Shown piece by piece: positions 17,135-24,930 of a stretch of 24,930 nt of DNA. Each line of letters starts with the position of its first letter. Within the stretch, counting starts at the first letter, position 1. A program made the translations under genes and the position numbers. The stretch is from Nemertoderma westbladi (Eukaryota > Xenacoelomorpha > Nemertodermatida > Nemertodermatidae). The stretch lies in contig JAUCBJ010006330.1 of NCBI GenBank assembly GCA_032718475.1, positions 1 through 24,930 on the forward strand, read 5' to 3'. The notes under the pieces were generated by a model, which worked only from the letters and a program-made list of their open reading frames with translations, ran no database searches and was not told where the DNA came from.

Positions 17135-17321
17135 TTACACAACAGAGACCTCCCTAGTTACACAACGGAGACCTTCCTAGTTACACAACAGAGACCTTCC
17201 TAGTTACACAACAGAGACCTCCCTAGTTACACAACGGAGACCTTCTTAGTTACACAACGGAGACCTTCCTAGTTACACAACAGAGACCTTCCTAGTTACA
17301 CAACAGAGACCTCCATAGTTA
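17115..17321. repeat. 23-bp minisatellite, nine units, over the TRAPPC4 stop codon
   Basis: Nine exact-length units of CACAACAGAGACCTCCCTAG plus TTA, with A/G and C/T variants (CAACGG, CCTTCC). The first unit supplies the last coding residues and the TAG stop. The other eight lie in the 3' UTR. Confidence 0.97.
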
Positions 17322-17347
17322 CTTTATATTTGGTGCAGTTGACGATA

Positions 17348-17353
17348 AATAAA
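17348..17353 (+). terminator. Candidate TRAPPC4 polyadenylation signal
   Basis: AATAAA lies 214 bases after the stop codon, just past the minisatellite. It is the first canonical hexamer in the 3' flank. Confidence 0.6.
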
Positions 17354-17985
17354 CACGTTTATTTATTGAATTTATTAAATTAAACGACGAACTTTTTGTA
17401 AAACAGCTGATATGAGCGAAAATGAAACTCTGAGCTGAGATTTTGGTATTGTATTTGGTAATAATGTCACTATAACTGTTCCTTTCCATAAATTGATTTT
17501 TTTTTAATAAATCAATGTTGATTCACCGAGATTCCATTTGCATCAATACACCCCCCCCCCCCCCCCCCCCCTCCCCTCGTCTTATATTGTTGACGATGAA
17601 GAACAAAAAATATCAGAAAACTCTTTAATTGTCACTTTGTAATTAACAGGAACACTATTCTCAGACAACTTATTCGTTAAACTTTGGTTATATTTCACCG
17701 AGGATTGGTCAAGTTACTAACCTTATAAATTGGACACTACAGAACAACAGACACACCGATTGAGTTAGTGGTAGCCGTATGCTAAGCTCGCTTACTTTCG
17801 TCGCTCGCCCCACAGTATTTGATAATATAATTTTATATGCACCCCCCGCCCTTGTCCCACAATCTCAAAGCGGTTATTTATGGAGAAAATGTTTTACTTA
17901 AAAATTTACTTTAAATAATAAAACAGCTGCCAAACGTTGAGTTTGTGATGTGGGTCTTACGGACCTTGTCGTTGTAATAAATATA
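17354..17985. other. AT-rich downstream flank with a long poly-C tract
   Basis: No coding region recognised. A run of 21 C occupies 17551-17571. AACAGCTGATA followed by an AAACTCT word occurs near 17403-17440 and again near 18327-18355, a faint dispersed similarity. Confidence 0.6.
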
Positions 17986-18157
17986 TGGCACGTAACACTT
18001 TAAGGAATTAAATATCCAAGATTTTGGTCAAAGTTGTAAAAAAATACTGTAATTTATCCAAAACAAATTCTGAGCTTTCGAAATATGTATAATATGTCAT
18101 GTTTTTGAAAACTTCATGTTTTGACCACTTTTTTCGGCTTTAAAGTGTTACGTGCCA
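17986..18157. mobile_element. 172-bp MITE with TA target duplication
   Basis: TGGCACGTAACACTTTAA at 17986-18003 is exactly inverted at 18140-18157. Both outer flanks are TA (17984-17985 and 18158-18159), as in Tc1/mariner-type insertions. A second inner inverted match, GGTCAAA/TTTGACC, lies about 40 bases in. It has no coding capacity. Confidence 0.82.
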
Positions 18158-18159
18158 TA

Positions 18160-19279
18160 TGTGAAAAAAATATTTCTGATGATAAAGGATAACGATGCAT
18201 GCAGTTCTAGAACCGCCTTATTTTCAAATAGAAAGGTTGTTTTTCAGATAGGAGGGCGGGGGGGGGGGGGCTTTTAACGCATTCAAAATTCAACCCGCCA
18301 TAAAAAAAATAGGCGAACAGACTCAAATAACAGCTGATACAAAAATAAAACTCTAAACATGGGTTTAATGATTTTTGTTTTCATTGATTAAGTTCAAATA
18401 ACTTTGCAGGCCTCCCACCTCCAACCAAATGTTTTATTTTTTTAGGAATTTAAATTACTTTAAGATAAATGAAAGTTTATCAAATAAAATAATTTTCACA
18501 TATTGGCTGACGGTATATAATTATATTAGATGAATATGACTGCGAAAAACAGCGAGATAGACCATGGACTTCTTGAATATTAATTTATACCAGGACTGGA
18601 AACTGTTTATTCGGAAATACCAGTTGAGGCCTACTTTCTGATTTTTGCTAGCAGTTATTTATTTTAGGAATCATCATATCTAAACCGCTGGCGTTTAAGT
18701 TTTTTTGAACGGATTTAAATAATTTATGTTGCATTAGATGCCCACATTTCTCTGCTTTACATATGTATGGCGATGTATGATACTTATGTATCTCTGGCGT
18801 ATCTGTGCGGTTCTTTAGTGGCAAGATGATCTCAATTATATTAGTAAACGAGCTGTGCTTATGATTTCGAAACGGTGAGAGTGTTTGAGGCGTTAACAGC
18901 AAAGAACGTATGCTATGGTATCCAATATATATCCATATTTATATATTGTAGTACTTTAGTAGCATGAAATAAAAGGTTACAAAGTTGCTTTCACACTTAC
19001 ATCGATTTATTAAAAATTGAAATCCAGAAATCGGTGAAAATCCCGTTCTAATCCCCGAAATATCTGACACCGTTCAAACTAAACACGTGTATTGTGTATA
19101 TAATATATTAGAAAATGCCATGTGAGAAAGTGTGTAAATAAGAATCACGTAAATTGTTCCGGTAGAGGCTGTAGGATTGAGGTGGCAATTATAATATACT
19201 ATAATAATATACTACTATACTATATATAGTAAATAATCTTCTTCACTATTTCAAACATTAATTAATTAACTTAACTTAA
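18160..19279. other. AT-rich intergenic stretch
   Basis: No gene recognised. A G-run occupies 18258-18270. A minus-strand open frame at 18648-18902 has no ATG at its start and no recognisable motif, so it is not annotated as a gene. Confidence 0.55.
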
Positions 19280-20855
19280 TTAACAGAACACAACGTCACA
19301 TGATGAGCGTTCTCTCAAACAAACAGTCTAAAACCCTCTTTACCCTCTATGGTAAAGTATCAGGAATTCGTGACGTTTTCGAAACTAATTCAGATTTTAC
19401 TGTTAACGATTGTGATCAATATCCGGTATATTCAGGTGAAAAGTTCAATGAATTTACATCTGTTTCTCATGATGATGTTTTATTGAATGATTCGAAACTT
19501 AACTTCAATGACCCTTTGCCATCATCAATGTTGAAATGCTGCATGGGAGTTTTGTTACCAATCTTTGTGTTAATAATTAATTTGTCTTTCACAATGGCAA
19601 CAGTACCTACACTATTCAAAAACGCCATTCTTAATCCACCCCTCAAAGAAAGGTTGCTGAATGTAGAGATTCTTAATAATGAGTAGAAAAAGTAGCGGCA
19701 AATCAGCTAATACACCACATGAACTTGAATTCTCTTTACGAACCGCATCAGAGTGCATATAGAAAATATTACAGCGCCGAAACAGCAAGGCTACGCGTAT
19801 CAAATGATGCCTTGCAAAGCATCGATGATGGATCGGCAGTCTTATTAATAACATTAGATTTAAGTGCCGCATTCGATACTGTTGACCATCATAAGTTATT
19901 GTCGATTTTAGAAAACGAAATAGGTGTTACTGGTCCAGCGTTACAGTAGTTCGAGTCTTATCTAACCGATCGATCACAGCAAGTACGAATAGGAAATTCA
20001 TTTTCGGAACAAAAAAGATTATGATTCGGAGTTCCGCAAGGATCAGTGTTGGGACCACTGCTCTTTACCATTTACACAAGATCTTTGTCGACCGTAATTA
20101 AGAGGCACAACCTATCATATCACCTATACGCCGACGATACTCAGATTTACATCGCGTTTAAGCCATCTAACTTTGATGAAACAGTTCGAGTCTCACAATG
20201 TTGCCTTAAGGATATACAGTTCTGGATGAATAAGAACCTATTAAAAATAAACACTGATAAAACTAAGATACGTTTTAATTGACAAGCATCTTACTCTCAA
20301 GAAACAAATCAGTAAAGTTGTGCAGACTTATTTTTATCACTTGAGAAATATTTCTAAGGTTAAACGGTTTTTCCCAGACGTGATCTTGAAATCTTAGTTC
20401 ATGCGTTTATTTCCAACAAGTTAGATTGCACCAATGCACTATATTATGGTCTACCACAACGGAGTATTATGAAACTACAGTACGTACAAAACAGTGCTGC
20501 TCGATTACTCTGCAATGTTCATAAAAGAGATCATATTACCCCTGTGTTGAAAAATCTACACTGGTTGCCAGTTCCTTACAGAATCAACTTTAAGATTGCT
20601 GTACTGGTATTTAGATGTCTTAATGGAATGGCGCCTACATATCTTAGTGTATTAATATCTCTGTACTGTCCAACCCGTGAATTACGTTCTAGTAATACAA
20701 TGTTATTGTCTACACAACGTTACAATCTTGAAAATTACGGTAGACGTGCATTCTCTGTAGCCGCCCCTTTGGTATGGAATTCGTTACCGAATGACTTCCA
20801 GTTTATTGTCCTTCAAACGTTTGTTAAAAACTCATTATTTTATTGGAGCTTTTAG
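19280..20855 (+). pseudogene. LINE D: CR1-like reverse transcriptase
   Basis: The plus strand shows DPLPSSMLKCCMGVLLPIFV and VPTLFKNAILNPPLKE, then LNSLYEPHQSAYRKYYSAET, TLDLSAAFDTVDHHKLL (motif A), [17 protein letters not shown] and [16 protein letters not shown] (the YADD catalytic box). The C-terminal block follows: LKNLHWLPVPYRINFKIAVL, LRSSNTMLLSTQRYNLENYG and RRAFSVAAPLVWNSLPND. This order and the C-terminal HWLPV...RRAFSVAAP block are typical of CR1-like LINEs. In-frame stops lie near 19684, 19947, 20022 and 20281, and about 180 bases between 20283 and 20468 are scrambled. No endonuclease is seen, so the copy is 5'-truncated and dead. Confidence 0.92.
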
Positions 20856-21392
20856 TTAATATTTTATTGCCTCTGATTTTATTTATTTCATTTCATTTTA
20901 TTTCTATTTTTATTGGTTTTGTATTTTGGTAAATTATTTTTAAAATTAATCAATCAGAAAAAATTAAAAGTGCCGTTTGAATTGTTTTATTTATGTATCA
21001 TATATATATATATAATATTTTTATTTACTTAATATTGATGTTGTTTTTTTTCGTATTATTGATTTTTAACCATGGAATGATTGTTGTTTTATTTGTATGT
21101 ACTGTATTCTATGTTCTCATGTATGTTTTTAATACCCATAGGATGGAATATTTACTAAAATCTCAATTTCGTAACAATTTTTATTTTATTATGAACTGTA
21201 TATTTTTACTGCAAATCTAGAGCAATCTATTAAATATTTTATTATATTATAGTCAGTTTTTATGCAATTCATGTTACATTAGTCTGTATGTATGGTGTAT
21301 TCTACGTATATTGATGTTCATATTTTCTTTGTACCAAAGCGCCTAGAACATCGCGGCGCATTATAAATATATATTATTATTATATTATTATT
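20856..21392 (+). mobile_element. LINE D 3' UTR and tail
   Basis: AT-rich, ending in AAAGCGCCTAGAACATCGCG then GCGCATTATAAAT and an ATT-repeat run at about 21365-21392. A short GC-containing block followed by a microsatellite tail is common at the 3' ends of CR1/L2-like LINEs. Confidence 0.7.
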
Positions 21393-21810
21393 ACATTTAC
21401 AGTACTTGGCAGCACTTTACTATGGTACAACATTATGTTGTAGTAGATACCTGCCAAAGTATCATCTCTAAATGATTACAAAAAGTACTAAATTATTACT
21501 TTCCGACATTTTCCCCCTAACGGTAGACTGGAGGCTACAGACTGGTCAGCGTGAGAGAAGCAGGAAACTCCAGGTGGTGTTGCCTTCATTTTAGACAGGC
21601 GCACTTCGCGCGCCTGGGAACAAACAAACAATAAATAAGCATTACATTTTATTCGGTGCTTCAACTATATTATCTTCTAAATTATTAGTAAATTATATGT
21701 AATATTCACCCAAGCTCCTCTAATCTGGGTGTGGATAAAATGGGTATGATTTTTCTCCATATTATCGTACTGTAGTAACATTAACCCATGGATTATTTAT
21801 TGCCCTTCAG
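21393..21810. other. Intergenic stretch with small palindromes
   Basis: No gene recognised. TACAACATTATGTTGTA (21426-21442) and CAGGCGC...GCGCCTG (about 21596-21616) are perfect short inverted repeats. Confidence 0.55.
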
Positions 21811-21852
21811 CTACTACTACTAGGATCGGCATGCTGCATTGCAGCTGCATTT

Positions 21853-22900
21853 TTAAGAATGCTGTGCCGGCTTATCGACAAAATTGCACCGCCACAACTC
21901 CCTATCACCCATGACATTTGCTAGATCATCCGCATCTTCAAGGCCAGTGACCTTTAAGATGCGTCTCAAGAAAGTCATAGGCTGTCCACCATGCTTATTC
22001 ACTCCATGAGGCTGCCAAAGTACAAGATTATGCACTGGCTGGTCCTCACGGCGAAAGCAACGTCCTGCAAAGCGGAGGCGATTTTGTTCTAGTGTCAAGC
22101 TTGGGGGAACCAATGAGACACCTCCAATGTTATATAGTGTCTGGTTGGAGATGTGTGCATTTTACTTGACACAATGAACCCGGCGTAGCATTCTTGTGAA
22201 TGTGCCATCCAGAGATTTTGGTGTCCTCAGCAGTTAGAGCCCAGCATGGACTCCCATAGAGGAGTACTGGAACTATTGCTGCTCTAAATAATCGGACCTT
22301 AAGTGTCCGATTAATTCTTGGTGACTTCCAAATCCTGGAAAGCCTATTCAAGGCTGCCCATGCCTTTCCCTGACGTATTCGAAGGTCCTCACCTGACTTC
22401 CGGATCCTTGATGCCAGGTAACAGAAGTCATCCACATGCTCAAGCATACTATCTTTTAAGCTTATGCTCATCCGATCAGAGAATTGCTGAGGACTTTCAA
22501 AGTTGACTGTCAAAATTTTGGTCTTTCTGGAGTTAATAAAAAGACCAACACTAGAAGCAGCATGTTCTAATGAGCTGAGGAGCCGTTGGGCTCCCTCTAG
22601 TGATTCTGAGAGTACTCCTAAGTCATCAGCAAAGTCTAGATCAGTTAGGTACTTGGCAGGATTTCCTCGACTTCTGGAGCCAGTAGGTGGAGGTATCATC
22701 ACCCCATCATCATAATGATGATCTAAGGACATGCGTAGAACATAGTCAACAACAATTATGAACAAGAATGGTGCAAGTGTGTCTCCCTGGAGGACGCCCC
22801 ATAAAACTTCAAATGGTTCTGTGTCACCGTCAGCAGTAGACACAAATGTTGTCGAACCATCGTATACTGATCTGATTGCTGCAATAATTTCATCTTTCAA
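21853..22900 (-). pseudogene. LINE A reverse transcriptase and C-terminus, frameshifted
   Basis: The frame begins inside the RT with EIIAAIRSVYDGSTTFVSTA and continues with GVLQGDTLAPFLFIIVVDYV and YLTDLDFADDLGVLSES, the catalytic FADD box. Next come NSRKTKILTV, WAALNRLSRIWKSPRINRTL and LLYGSPCWALTAEDTK. Just after EDTK one T is inserted compared with the 6061-6652 copy (TTTT against TTT at 22216-22219), and the C-terminal region RLRFAGRCFRREDQPVHNLV is in another frame, ending at 21853. The part between SRSLNRQ and EIIAAI, which holds the fingers and the FFKAFDSV motif A in the 4421-12739 copy, is deleted. The enzyme would copy LINE RNA at the target site if intact. This copy cannot. Confidence 0.9.
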
Positions 22901-23018
22901 CTGCCTGTTCAGGGACCTAGATGCAGCCTTAACTGCATTCGTGGCCGCTGTAGTCTGTTTGAGTCGGGACTCTTTCTGCGCCTTATGAAGGTCATTTCGG
23001 CACTTCTGAATTTTGTTG

Positions 23019-24305
23019 TCAGTCCAGGGGGACCTTTTCCTGTTTCGAGGGTATACAGGGAACTGTTTCTGCAGCTGCTAACTTAACTGCTTCGGTAAAG
23101 GCAGTATAGCCCTCACAGTGATCTGCCGCCTCAGAGGCAAGAGCCTCATACCTGTTGCTCAGCTGTAGTGTGAAGCTGGATCTCACACTTGGCTGTTGCA
23201 ACAGAGAGGACCAGTCATGCCGCGGCAAGGCAGATTTCGTTGTTCTGCTAGCACGCAGACTAAGTCTTACCTTGGCCACAATAAGGCGGTGATCACTGGA
23301 GAAGGGTCGAAGTGTAAATGCATTACAGTCTTGTATAGAGCTCCTGTATTTCCTACGAAACAGAATATGGTCTATCTGGGACTTGTGACCACTGGGTCCA
23401 CTATGAGTCCATAGCTTTCCAGATCGCTTCTTGAACTGAGTTCCAGCCGAAAACAATCCATTTCCAGAGATAAAATCCTGAAGATGGACAGAATTTCGGT
23501 TAACACTATTGCTATAGACCCAGGGCGATGTAGGTGATTGATGCAGACTTGCATTAAAGTCTCCCAGGAATGTTAAGAATGCATGCTGATCCACTCCATC
23601 AGTAGCTGCTTGTAGATTGTGGTAGAAATTTTCCACCTCCTCTACAGGGGCAACACTAGTTGGAGAGTAGCACACAATTAGAACCACCTTAGGAAACTTC
23701 TTAGCCAGTCTTCCATAACATTAGAAGTGGCAACGGATGATGCGGTTAGAGATTTGGTCTATTTTGTCCAATGCTGCATGTGCAGTTGGATTCATCAATA
23801 GACCAATTCCACCATTGCCACTATGATCTGCTGACGCGAGGGCGAGTCGCCAACCGCCCCCCATGTCCTTAATCAGAACCTCATCAGTCTGTCCAATCTG
23901 CATTCGGTGCTCTTGAACACCCACTGCGCTAAGAGAAAGCTTATCTGCCAAGGCAGTCAGCTCACCTTGTCGCATTGGGGACCCGAGTGTTAGGGTGTTT
24001 ACTGAGGCTAGTCTAGTGACTTGCCTCAGATTCACCAATGGCTTTGTTGGTCGGGGTGGAACATGAGAGTAGCCTCCAACTCCAGAATCCCTCTCCCCAT
24101 CACAATCTGGCCTCCCTGGTGACCCAGGGTTTGGGCCAGAAAGGTCATCAGGAAAGGGATTCAAAGAATTGTTGGCTGCTCTCTCTCCAGTAGGGGGTGA
24201 GACAGGCAGCCGGTCAGGAGTTAACTGACGCCTGTGAGGCCGATTGTGTCCGGTAATTCCACTGGCCTCTAGTGGCCGGACCTCCGCATTGCTAATGTAA
24301 TCCAT
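23019..24305 (-). pseudogene. LINE A APE-type endonuclease region
   Basis: From an ATG at 24303-24305 the frame gives a Pro/Arg/Gly-rich N-terminal part. LSAVGVQEHRMQ follows, with the catalytic Glu of APE-like endonucleases, then GNGGIGLLM. A TAA at 23721-23723 interrupts the frame, which then continues in the same phase with VVLIVCYSPTSVAP, TFLGDFNASLHQS (the DFN motif), SQIDHILFRRKYRSS and LRPFSSDHRLIVAKV (the SDH motif). These are the standard catalytic boxes of the exonuclease-endonuclease-phosphatase fold that nicks target DNA for target-primed reverse transcription. Apart from the nonsense codon the domain is complete. Confidence 0.9.
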
Positions 24306-24930
24306 AGTGGGGTTTGGGGGTGCTTTTTTGCCGAGTCAGCTCTCGGGGCAAATACCACACCCTGGTTTGCCATTCCACAGGGTGGGTGTCGCAATGGAGT
24401 CCGATATGAGGCCCATCACCCATATCTACTCTGGCGCACATGACCCACCATTGACTGTTGCAGCTCATCTGCTGGGTCAAGCCCTGTACCCTTGCTGCCA
24501 GGTGCAGGTCGCAGTGAAGTGCTCTCAGAGTGGACATGAGAACACTCTACTCCTGACCAGACATTGGTCGATCACCATCTGCCTGGTCAGGCCATATACC
24601 CCTGCAGCCAAGTATATGGGTCCTTAATCCAGGACCAAGGGCGTCCTTATCCCAGAACGAAGGGGGTCCTAGTTACAGGACCAGATTTGCCCTAGTAAGA
24701 GGGTCTATGCAGCTACAGGTGGCACCTCCTTTATGCTGCATGGAGGTGGCAAGTTTTCTTGATCAATGACCTAGAATACCTGACCTGACCTGAAACAAAC
24801 AATCGGGCCAATCGATTCGCGGCAAACCGATCGATTAGTCACACATTAACAGCTTCTACCTAATGAGAATAGTAGTGCAGATCTGGCTGGCTGGCTGCCT
24901 TACTGATGGGTTAAACAGCTACAGGTAGTC
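24306..24930. other. Probable LINE A 5' region and flank
   Basis: No convincing protein. Two related blocks, GCTGGGTCAAGCCCTGTACC at about 24471 and CTGGTCAGGCCATATACCCC at about 24582, and repeated GGACCA.GGGCGTCCT/GGGGGTCCTAG words between 24624 and 24685, suggest short internal duplications of a LINE 5' UTR. AGGTCAGGTCAGGTATTC on the minus strand (24775-24792) may mark the start. Beyond 24800 nothing is recognised. Confidence 0.4.

Larger units (their letters stand above)
21811..24800 (-). mobile_element. LINE A, long copy (APE endonuclease + RT)
   Basis: The 3' end on the minus strand is the GCTGCAATGCAGC hairpin and TAG-repeat tail at 21811-21826. Reading leftwards from about 24305 it encodes endonuclease, linker, reverse transcriptase and a C-terminal region. 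Defects are an in-frame TAA at 23721-23723, loss of the region between SRSLNRQ and the EIIAAI motif near 22890, and one extra T at 22216-22219. The 5' end is uncertain and is placed near 24800 only because LINE-like sequence is no longer recognisable beyond. I leave the clade open (RTE-like or a relative), because the motifs are shared among several. Confidence 0.8.

Noticed and set aside
18648-18902. 84-codon minus-strand frame
   Set aside because: It starts with a non-ATG codon, sits in AT-rich DNA, and has no known domain or neighbours to support it.
24292-24537. Minus-strand frame upstream of the LINE A endonuclease as an ORF1 protein
   Set aside because: It has no zinc knuckle or coiled coil and is too short. 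More likely it is 5' UTR sequence.

Overview
This window looks like nuclear DNA from an animal. A marine invertebrate, possibly a deuterostome, is my guess, but the sequence does not let me name a taxon. The evidence is one spliced host gene with GT-AG boundaries, several families of APE-type or CR1-like non-LTR retrotransposons, a BEL/Pao-like LTR element, a tRNA-derived SINE-like repeat, foldback and MITE-like DNA elements, and many TAGGCCTA- and GTAC-rich palindromes. I see no prokaryotic operons, rRNA genes or CRISPR arrays.

Layout. 1-1500: microsatellite, a SINE-like repeat with pol III A and B boxes, then a cluster of AT-rich hairpins ending in a sequence related to the foldback element further right. 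1491-3001 (-): a decapeptide-repeat frame carried by a 30-bp minisatellite of about 40 units, with two stops and a frameshift. 3236-4382 (-): decayed CR1/jockey-like LINE ('LINE B'). 4421-12739 (+): one copy of 'LINE A', split by two nested insertions. The first is a 2.4-kb foldback element (4529-6930) with 6-bp target duplications. The second is a BEL/Pao-like LTR element (7450-12179) with 5-bp target duplications. The foldback element itself holds a SINE copy, an array of 22-bp palindromic units and another LINE A fragment. 12741-13680 (+): decayed 'LINE C'.

14583-17134 (+): the only convincing host gene, TRAPPC4 (synbindin, a TRAPP vesicle-tethering subunit). It has two coding exons and a 1.9-kb intron holding a LINE A insertion. 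Its stop codon lies inside the first unit of a 23-bp minisatellite. 17322-19279: AT-rich flank with homopolymer tracts and a small TA-flanked MITE. 19280-21392 (+): decayed CR1-like 'LINE D'. 21811 to about 24800 (-): a longer LINE A copy with endonuclease and reverse transcriptase regions, broken by a stop, an internal deletion and a one-base insertion.

The window is therefore a retroelement-dense neighbourhood around one housekeeping gene. The most unusual structures are: (i) the BEL-like element, which keeps gag-protease but lacks RT/RNase H/integrase, carries hairpin-bearing minisatellites, and has a right end in which LTR plus adjacent target LINE sequence is duplicated inside the element; (ii) the foldback element, whose nearly identical 200-bp arms are built from stacked palindromes with single-base centres; and (iii) the 30-bp repeat frame. 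I did not find a multi-gene system that I would claim as a new pathway. All family assignments come from motif recognition, not database searches. Identity counts were made by eye.
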